DNA from: Bacteroidota bacterium
GTDB lineage: Bacteria > Bacteroidota > Bacteroidia > Flavobacteriales > Weeksellaceae
Length of the DNA: 23,853 nucleotides
NCBI GenBank assembly: GCA_018902795.1
Contig: JAHIQD010000022.1
Location: forward strand, 1 to 23,853
Direction: 5' to 3'
The translations under genes and the position numbers were made by a program. The notes beneath the pieces are model-generated. The model was given only the letters and a program-made list of their open reading frames with translations. It had not been told where the DNA came from and searched no databases. This document shows, in pieces, positions 7,357 to 12,641 of the stretch. Every line of letters begins with the position of its first letter. Position 1 is the stretch's first letter.

Positions 7357-7391
7357 ATTCCAAATGGAATAACGATTATTCCATTTGGAAT
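7357..7391. promoter_or_regulatory. Double dyad operator / strong inverted repeat
   Basis: ATTCCAAATGGAAT (7357-7370) and ATTCCATTTGGAAT (7378-7391) are perfect reverse complements. With the flanking AA/TT they form a 16-bp perfect inverted repeat around a 3-nt centre (CGA). Each arm is also a dyad of its own, ATTCC-N4-GGAAT, and the two start 21 bp apart, two helical turns. That is the layout of two operator sites bound on the same face of the DNA. The adjacent XRE protein is the obvious candidate to bind here. Confidence 0.65.
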
Positions 7392-7462
7392 AGAATAGGT
7401 AAAAATTCTTTTTTAGCTTAGCACAAGATAAACACAGTGTTTTTTTATTAACAAAATATTTT

Positions 7463-7470
7463 TAACTTTA
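7463..7470 (+). promoter_or_regulatory. Candidate -7 element of the precursor-peptide gene
   Basis: TAACTTTA differs from TAnnTTTG only at the last base and would start transcription about 10 nt before the ATG at 7484. There is no clear -33 TTTG, which would fit dependence on an activator. This is a weak call. Confidence 0.3.
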
Positions 7471-7483
7471 AAAACTTAATTTT

Positions 7484-7672
7484 ATGAAAAAATTAGACTT
7501 AATTCAAATGGAAAATTTAAATGGAGCGGTTATGTCTTCAGATTGTGGATGGGCTATTGCTGGATTAGTAGTAACTTTTGCAGGTTTATGTATAACAACA
7601 ACACCTGTGGGAGGAGCAATTGGAGTTGCTGGAATGATTACTGCGGGAGTTGGTATGAAAGCGTGTAATTAA
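7484..7672 (+). CDS. Bacteriocin-like precursor peptide with double-glycine-type leader
   Basis: A 62-residue peptide. Residues 1-15 (MKKLDLIQMENLNGA) have the form of a C39-cleaved leader: Lys-rich start, hydrophobic residues at L4, L6, M9 and L12, and a two-small-residue end, here Gly-Ala and not Gly-Gly. The predicted mature part, 16-62, is 47 residues, with nine glycines, a hydrophobic core (about 23-37 and 42-58), a GxxxG at 43-47, and cysteines at 21, 36 and 61, so one disulfide plus one free Cys, or a dimer, is possible. This resembles the class II (lactobin/cerein-like) bacteriocin precursors annotated in many Bacteroidota. The matching C39 exporter and a thioredoxin-fold protein lie downstream. 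It could instead be a signalling peptide. No second leader peptide was found. Confidence 0.8.
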   Translation: MKKLDLIQMENLNGAVMSSDCGWAIAGLVVTFAGLCITTTPVGGAIGVAGMITAGVGMKACN

Positions 7673-7686
7673 AAATTATATATAAT

Positions 7687-7887
7687 ATGGATTTAAAAAC
7701 AAAAAAACTATTTTTCTTTATTCTTCTTGTAATTTCTGCTGTATCCTTTGGGTATAGATTATCCTTATTGACGACAGAAGATAAAAGTGTATCAAATTAT
7801 GCAATACTTCTAACATTTTTTTTGGTCTGTATTATGTCTTTTTATGAATGGATAAAGATAAGAAAGCGACTAGGAGAATTTAAATAG
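7687..7887 (+). CDS. 66-aa two-helix membrane protein, immunity candidate
   Basis: I do not recognise a family. It has a short basic N-terminus (MDLKTKK), a membrane helix at about 8-25, a polar loop with TTEDKS, a second helix at about 38-54 and a basic tail (KIRKRLGEFK). Both ends are therefore predicted cytoplasmic. It starts 14 bp after the precursor stop, ahead of the terminator at 7898-7920, so it would be made together with the peptide. Size, topology and position all fit a bacteriocin immunity protein. That role is an inference from context. Confidence 0.72.
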   Translation: MDLKTKKLFFFILLVISAVSFGYRLSLLTTEDKSVSNYAILLTFFLVCIMSFYEWIKIRKRLGEFK

Positions 7888-7897
7888 AATTTTAATT

Positions 7898-7920
7898 AAG
7901 AGGTTTAAGACCTCTTTTTT
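7898..7920 (+). terminator. Intrinsic terminator between peptide genes and export genes
   Basis: The 7-bp stem AAGAGGT (7898-7904) with ACCTCTT (7910-7916) has a 5-nt loop and a T run to 7920. Only 5 nt separate it from the next start codon at 7926, so no promoter fits between. The export genes must depend on read-through or on a promoter inside the 66-aa gene. The usual effect would be far more precursor than exporter mRNA. Confidence 0.8.
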
Positions 7921-7925
7921 GTTAT

Positions 7926-8570
7926 ATGAAAAATTTTATTTTTTACTTTATAATAGTATGTTGTAGTTTGATACTAATCGTATTAAATACAACCTATCTT
8001 GCAAGTTCCACAAAAATTTTTGATTTTCTTTCAGAGCAATATCCAAGTGAAATGGTTCAAAATTATATGGAGAGCCAAAAAAAATGGTGGTGGGTTTCTT
8101 ATGCCGTAACACCTTTGCTTATTGGGATAAAAGTTTTATTGGTAGCATTTTGCTTAAACTTCATTAAACTTTTCGATTTACCCAGCTTGGAGAAAGTAGA
8201 ATACAAAGACTTTTTGTTTATTGTTTTAATTGCAGAGTTTATTTTTATTATTGCAGGACTATATAAGTTTGTTAATTTCTATTGGCTGCAAACCGATTAC
8301 ACTTTAGAAGATTTGCAAACGTATTATCCCATTTCTTTAATCAACCTGCGAGAATATATTTCCACCGAGAAATGGCTTGCTTATCCATTACAACTGGTTA
8401 ATCTTTTCGAATTGTTTTATTGGGGATTTTTGGCTTGGGGAATTACTGAACTTTCGGACAATAAGGTAAAGTTGGGGAAGTCCTTTGGGTTGGTTGCTCT
8501 AACCTATGGAACAGCTTTATTGTTTTGGGTTGGCGTTGTGAGTTTCTTGATTCTTAATGCGCAATATTAG
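7926..8570 (+). CDS. Polytopic membrane protein of unknown function in the peptide cluster
   Basis: A 214-residue protein with about five predicted membrane helices: 4-24, 57-80, 95-118, 155-175 and 190-211. The loop between the first two carries a charged and aromatic stretch (SQKKWWWV). I see no catalytic motif, no nucleotide-binding site and no Cys pair. It starts 5 nt after a terminator hairpin and is followed 42 bp later by the thioredoxin-like gene. In position it could be a second immunity factor, an exporter subunit or an anchor for the maturation complex. None of these can be chosen from sequence. Confidence 0.75.
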   Translation: MKNFIFYFIIVCCSLILIVLNTTYLASSTKIFDFLSEQYPSEMVQNYMESQKKWWWVSYAVTPLLIGIKVLLVAFCLNFIKLFDLPSLEKVEYKDFLFIVLIAEFIFIIAGLYKFVNFYWLQTDYTLEDLQTYYPISLINLREYISTEKWLAYPLQLVNLFELFYWGFLAWGITELSDNKVKLGKSFGLVALTYGTALLFWVGVVSFLILNAQY

Positions 8571-8612
8571 TTATCGGTTGATGGTTGATAGTTGTAAGAA
8601 AAAACTGGATAA

Positions 8613-9134
8613 ATGAAAAATAGGAGATTACTAAAAATATTTGCGGTTTTGATTCCTGCTGTTTTGATAGGAATATTGATTTACTTATTTGTGGGGTTTC
8701 AGAAGAAAAAAGAAAAAGTAGAAGCGTTGAAAAATATTCCTGCTTTTTCTGTAAAGGATATTAACGGAAATTCGGTAACGCAAAATGATATTCCCGAAGG
8801 CAATAAAGTATTGGTTTACTTTAATCCCGAATGTGAATACTGCCAAATGGAAATGGAAGAACTTTCGCAGATAAACGGTAAGCACAAGTATGTAAACTGG
8901 GTAATGTTTACGGACAAACCATTGGAAGAAATTAGACGGTTTGCACAAAAATATAATCTGGATAAAGCTGAAAATATCAGATGGTGCAACGATCCAAAAT
9001 CGGAAGTCTATATAAATTTTGCGATGACAGGAATTCCTTATTTTTTGGGATATAATTCAGAAAATAAATTAGTGCACAGAAGCACGGGAGCAATAAAAAT
9101 TGAAAAAGTTTTAGCGGATTTTGATGGAAAATAA
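8613..9134 (+). CDS. Membrane-anchored thioredoxin-fold (TlpA/AhpC-like) protein
   Basis: A 173-residue protein with an N-terminal membrane anchor (about 6-28, preceded by KNRR, so the domain faces the periplasm) and a redoxin domain from about 40. The active site is NPECEYCQMEME, with C74 and C77 as the CxxC pair, and TGIPYFLGY near 140 supplies the cis-proline loop. The fold carries out thiol-disulfide exchange. Next to a three-Cys precursor peptide and a C39 exporter, the likely task is to form, reduce or reshuffle disulfides of the exported peptide, or to keep the peptidase cysteine reduced. The last 11 bp overlap the exporter gene, which indicates translational coupling. Confidence 0.85.
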   Translation: MKNRRLLKIFAVLIPAVLIGILIYLFVGFQKKKEKVEALKNIPAFSVKDINGNSVTQNDIPEGNKVLVYFNPECEYCQMEMEELSQINGKHKYVNWVMFTDKPLEEIRRFAQKYNLDKAENIRWCNDPKSEVYINFAMTGIPYFLGYNSENKLVHRSTGAIKIEKVLADFDGK

Positions 9135-11238
9135 TAAAAGAATCCAAAAATCGTTTTCGCTACAAAAAGATTTAACGGACTGTGGTGTTGGTTGTTTGCA
9201 ATCTTTGGTTCGTTATTATGGTGGCGATATTTCTCTGGAAACTTTGCGAGAGAAAAGTGGAACTGCAAAAACGGGAACCACGCTTTTAGGACTTTACCAA
9301 TGTGCCAATGAAATAGGTTTTGAAGCCGAAGGTTGCGAAGCAGATGTTAATGCCTTGATAGAACACGGAGAGCCTGTTATTTTACACGTTATATTAGAAC
9401 ACAAATACGAACATTATGTGGTCTGCTATCATAGAATTGGTGCTGAAACTCATCAGTTTCTTATTGGGGATCCTGCCAAAGGCATAGAAACTTGGTCTCA
9501 GGAATATTTGGAAGAAGTTTGGAAGTCTAAAACCTGCCTCACGCTAAAACCGAAGAAAAACTTTGTGAAGGTTTCCGAAACCAAGGAAGAAAAGATAAAA
9601 TGGCTGAAGGAGCTCATCAGCAAAGATAAAGAAGCTGTTTATAACATTATCGTTCTGGGTGCTATTTTTACTTTATTGGGAATGGCAATGTCGATTTTTT
9701 CTCAAAAATTAATAGACGATATTTTACCTAAAAGGAAAATCAGCGTTTTGATGCTGAGCATAGGGTTTCTTGGATTTTTGCTTCTCGGCAGAGTTGGAGT
9801 GCAAGCTTTACGAGAATTGTACATTGTAAAACAAAGCAAGGCATTTAATGAGCGCATCAATCGTAAGTTTTATTCTTCATTGCTCCATTTACCCAAATTA
9901 TTTTTTGATACCCGAAAGGTTGGGGATTTTGTAGCAAGACTCAACGACACACAAAGAATACAGAATGTTATCAGAATTTTAATAACTAATACCGCAACGG
10001 ATGTTTTGGGCGTTCTGATTTCTATTGGTTTTTTATTTTACTATTCCTGGAAACTGGCTTTGTTTTGCTTGTTGATTTCGCCTTTGGTTTTCTACTTGAT
10101 TTTTAGGTTTAACAAAAGAATTATTGAATCTCAAAGAAATGTGATGCAGGCTTATAGCGGAAATGAAGCAAATTATATTGACAGCATTAGAGGAATTGAC
10201 GTAGTAAAAGGATTCTCTAAACAAAATCTTTTTCTAAAAAGAAGCGAAGCCTTTTATGAAAATTTTCAGAATAAAATTTATGAATTAGGAAAACTCAACT
10301 TAAAAATTACTTTGTATTCTGGAATTGCATTAGTTTTTATCTTGCTCGGAATTTTAAGTTTTTCATCTTATAATGTTTTGATTGGCGAAACCAAAGTTGG
10401 TGAACTGATGGCGATTATTGGTATTGCAAGTTCGCTTTTAGCTTCAATTACTAATTTGGCCTTAGCTAGTATTCCGATTCAGGAAGCAAGAGTAGCGTTT
10501 GACAGAATGTTTGAATATTCTTCTTTGGAAAAAGAAAGAATAGAGGGAGAAAAAATAACTGAATTAAGTTCTGTTGAAATTAAAAATCTTGACTTCAGAT
10601 TTAATGGAAGGAGCCGACTTTTGAATAACGTTTCGTTGAAACTTGAGAAAGGAAAAATTGTTTGTGTTTTAGGTGAAAGCGGAAGTGGAAAAACAACACT
10701 TACGGAAATTTTACAAAAGAATTATTTTGCCGAAAATGGAAACATTATCATAAATGAAAATTTAAATTTACAAGATGTTTCATTAAAAAATTGGCGGGAT
10801 TTAATAAGTGTTGTCCCCCAAAATATTCAACTTTTTAATGGCAATGTTTTGGAGAATATTATTTTAGATGACCAACTTGATGACCAAAAGTTGCAAAATA
10901 TTGTTTCTTTAGGTTTTGATAAGTTTATCAATTCTTTACCACAAGGATTTATGACTTTGGTTGGAGAAGAAGGCATTAATTTATCTGGCGGCCAAAAACA
11001 ATTATTGGGTTGGATGCGAGCTTTGTATCACAATCCAAAATTTTTAATTTTGGATGAGCCGACTTCATCCCTTGATATTGTAAATCGTACTTTTATTTAT
11101 AATCTTATTCAATTACTAAAGAAAGATTGCATTATATTTATCATTAGTCATCATTCTGAAGATGTGGCAAAAATCGCGGACGAAATTTTTGTTTTGGAGA
11201 AGTCGCAAATATCTAAACAAGTATCTGCATTTTCATAA
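9124..11238 (+). CDS. Peptidase-containing ABC exporter (PCAT), C39 peptidase + ABC membrane + ATPase
   Basis: A fusion protein that cuts the leader off double-glycine-type peptides and exports them across the inner membrane. The ATG at 9124 is preferred over the TTG one codon earlier. Residues 8-135 are the C39 peptidase: Q14, C20 (QKDLTDCGVGCLQ), H97 (YEHYVV) and D116 (GDPAKG) make a complete catalytic set, so it should be active. A six-helix exporter domain follows at about 165-455, and an ATPase domain with GESGSGKTT (about 517-525), LSGGQKQ (about 620), FLILDEPTSS (about 639-648) and ISHHSED. At 704 residues it has normal PCAT length. It ends 8 bp before the stranded hemL tail. No HlyD-type adaptor gene accompanies it. 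Confidence 0.93.
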   Translation: MENNKRIQKSFSLQKDLTDCGVGCLQSLVRYYGGDISLETLREKSGTAKTGTTLLGLYQCANEIGFEAEGCEADVNALIEHGEPVILHVILEHKYEHYVVCYHRIGAETHQFLIGDPAKGIETWSQEYLEEVWKSKTCLTLKPKKNFVKVSETKEEKIKWLKELISKDKEAVYNIIVLGAIFTLLGMAMSIFSQKLIDDILPKRKISVLMLSIGFLGFLLLGRVGVQALRELYIVKQSKAFNERINRKFYSSLLHLPKLFFDTRKVGDFVARLNDTQRIQNVIRILITNTATDVLGVLISIGFLFYYSWKLALFCLLISPLVFYLIFRFNKRIIESQRNVMQAYSGNEANYIDSIRGIDVVKGFSKQNLFLKRSEAFYENFQNKIYELGKLNLKITLYSGIALVFILLGILSFSSYNVLIGETKVGELMAIIGIASSLLASITNLALASIPIQEARVAFDRMFEYSSLEKERIEGEKITELSSVEIKNLDFRFNGRSRLLNNVSLKLEKGKIVCVLGESGSGKTTLTEILQKNYFAENGNIIINENLNLQDVSLKNWRDLISVVPQNIQLFNGNVLENIILDDQLDDQKLQNIVSLGFDKFINSLPQGFMTLVGEEGINLSGGQKQLLGWMRALYHNPKFLILDEPTSSLDIVNRTFIYNLIQLLKKDCIIFIISHHSEDVAKIADEIFVLEKSQISKQVSAFS

Positions 11239-11246
11239 TTGATGAT

Positions 11247-11360
11247 AACGGAATTTACCTTCCGCCGAGCGGTTACGAAATCTGGTTTATTTCCGATGCC
11301 ATTAAGGAAAAAGAAATCGACAGAACTTTGGAAGTCATCAGAAAATTTGAATATTCTTAA
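11247..11360 (+). pseudogene. Stranded 3' end of hemL (attR-like remnant)
   Basis: In the hemL frame this reads the last 37 residues of HemL, from NGIYLPPSG to RKFEYS, then TAA. It differs from the intact hemL end by one residue (Ile for Thr) and by 12 of 114 bases, mostly third positions. There is no start codon and the upstream sequence is the exporter end, so it cannot be expressed as HemL. The synonymous pattern shows that both copies evolved under selection as real hemL tails in different genomes and were brought together, not copied recently within this one. Confidence 0.9.
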
Positions 11361-11362
11361 AA

Positions 11363-11402
11363 ATAAAAAAATCCAACTTATACATGAGTTGGATATTTTT
11401 TT
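11363..11402. terminator. Bidirectional terminator, originally of hemL
   Basis: An 8-bp stem, ATCCAACT (11371-11378) with AGTTGGAT (11387-11394), has an 8-nt loop, A-rich sequence before it and a T run after it to 11402. It works on either strand: for plus-strand transcripts leaving the exporter or hemL remnant, and for the leftward namA-like gene ending at 11446. It stays attached to the stranded hemL tail. Confidence 0.82.
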
Positions 11403-11445
11403 GGAGTTTTTCAGGAAAGTGCTTTCCCAATCGTTTATTGAAGGA

Positions 11446-12492
11446 TTAAATTCTTGCTCTGTCATACTGATGCGGAAAGAAACAGTGTTCCTTGGTTTCA
11501 AAGGAATGCTGTATCGCCAGATATGGATTTCTAAGAATTTCCCTGGCAACAAAGATTAAGTCTGCATCGCCGTTCTGAAGGATTTTCTCCGCCTGTTCCG
11601 CGGTTTTAATTAAACCGACAGCGCCCGTGGCGATATCCGCTTCTTTTTTAATCGTGGATGCTAAAGGAACCTGGTAGCCATCGAACAAGGTGATTTTCAC
11701 TCCGTGAATATTTCCGCCACTCGATACATCGAGTAAATTAACGTTGTTCGCTTTTAAGATTTTCGCCAGTGCCACACTTTCGTCCAGATGCCAGCCGTTT
11801 TCGGCATATTCGGTCCCGGAAATTCTTACAAACAAAGGGTGGTTTTCATCCAGAACTTCATTCACCGCTTCAACGGTTTCCAGTAAAAACCGGATTCTGT
11901 TTTCGAAACTTCCGCCGTATTCGTCAGTTCTTTTATTGGATAACGGTGAAAGAAACTGATGAAGGAGATAACCGTGCGCTGCATGAATCTCAATCAGATC
12001 GAAACCTGCGCCGACCGCTCTTTTCGCCGCTTCTTTAAAATGCTGAACCAAATTTTTAATTTCCTCCACCGTTAATTCATGAGGAATTCTTTCACTTTCT
12101 TCGTAAGGAATCGGTGAAGGGGCAACCGTTTCCCAGCCTTCTTCCAGAGAAATCTGTTTGCCGTTCCAGGTGGATGCTTTTCTTCCCGCATGCGCAAGCT
12201 GAATCCCAATTTTGCTCTCAGAATTTTCGTGGACGAATTTCACGATTTTGGAAAGCGCTTCCGCCTGTTCATCATTCCAGATGCCCATGCATTTGTTGGT
12301 AATTCGGCCTTCAGGCACTACGCCGGTTGCTTCCACGATGATTAAACCGGTGCCTCCCTGGGCACGGCTTCCGTAATGAAGCAGGTGAAAATCATTGGCA
12401 ACGCCGTTTTCGGAGGAGTACATGCACATGGGGGACATTACCCAGCGGTTTTTCAGTTCGAGGTTTCTGAATTGTATTGGACTGTAAAGCAT
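11446..12492 (-). CDS. NADH:flavin oxidoreductase, Old Yellow Enzyme family (NamA/YqjM-like)
   Basis: A cytoplasmic FMN-dependent ene-reductase using NAD(P)H to reduce C=C bonds of enones and similar electrophiles. The 348 residues form one TIM barrel. C23 in VMSPMCMYS is the redox-tuning cysteine of the YqjM class, IEIHAAHGYLLHQFLSPLSNKR contains the substrate-binding pair H170 and H173, DEYGGSFENRIRF follows, and a C-terminal HQYDRA has the arginine that reaches the neighbouring subunit in this class. It is transcribed leftward toward the bidirectional terminator and convergent with the island. Detoxification of electrophiles is the usual role; the natural substrate is unknown. Confidence 0.92.
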   Translation of the reverse strand: MLYSPIQFRNLELKNRWVMSPMCMYSSENGVANDFHLLHYGSRAQGGTGLIIVEATGVVPEGRITNKCMGIWNDEQAEALSKIVKFVHENSESKIGIQLAHAGRKASTWNGKQISLEEGWETVAPSPIPYEESERIPHELTVEEIKNLVQHFKEAAKRAVGAGFDLIEIHAAHGYLLHQFLSPLSNKRTDEYGGSFENRIRFLLETVEAVNEVLDENHPLFVRISGTEYAENGWHLDESVALAKILKANNVNLLDVSSGGNIHGVKITLFDGYQVPLASTIKKEADIATGAVGLIKTAEQAEKILQNGDADLIFVAREILRNPYLAIQHSFETKEHCFFPHQYDRARI

Positions 12493-12518
12493 ATGATATT
12501 AAATTTTTTAAAACAGTT

Positions 12519-12526
12519 CAAAGGTA
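12519..12526 (-). promoter_or_regulatory. -7 element for the NamA-like gene
   Basis: On the minus strand this reads TACCTTTG, a full TAnnTTTG match, giving a start near 12515 and a leader of about 20 nt. No TTTG at -33. Confidence 0.5.
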
Positions 12527-12592
12527 AGGAATCAGCGTCAGTCTCTTGCTCAGGTTCTTCATAGATTTGAAATCATGACTATAGACAGAATT

Positions 12593-12622
12593 AAAAAAGA
12601 GGTTTCCCTAAAGAAACCTCTT
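12593..12622 (-). terminator. Intrinsic terminator of katE
   Basis: A 10-bp stem, AAGAGGTTTC (12597-12606) with GAAACCTCTT (12613-12622), has a 6-nt loop. On the minus strand it is followed by a T tract, 20 bp beyond the katE stop. Confidence 0.88.
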
Positions 12623-12641
12623 ATGATAATATCGCAATCTT

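Larger units (their letters stand above)
6828..11246. mobile_element. Genomic island carrying a peptide bacteriocin-type system, inserted at the hemL 3' end
   Basis: The segment is bounded by the two hemL tails and begins and ends exactly outside them: the first island base follows the hemL stop, and the exporter stop at 11238 is 8 bp from the second tail. Its genes are clearly richer in A and T than hemL or namA on either side. It carries one regulator, one precursor peptide and export/maturation genes. I see no integrase, transposase or tRNA inside, so it is either a remnant, a passenger mobilised in trans, or was moved by homologous recombination. An 11-bp direct repeat, ATACAGTAAAA, occurs at 6839-6849 and 6951-6961 near the left edge; its meaning is unknown. 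Confidence 0.7.

Noticed and set aside
6828..7926. Second double-glycine peptide, as expected of a two-peptide bacteriocin
   Set aside because: No other short frame with a leader of this type; the 66-aa protein starts with a membrane helix and lacks a cleavage site.
6828..11246. Integrase, transposase or tRNA that would explain the island
   Set aside because: I read both strands for these and found none; the mobility claim rests only on the duplicated hemL tail and base composition.
11239..11559. Open frame of 106 codons across the hemL remnant
   Set aside because: It reads the hemL tail in the wrong frame, runs through the terminator and overlaps the namA-like gene on the other strand.
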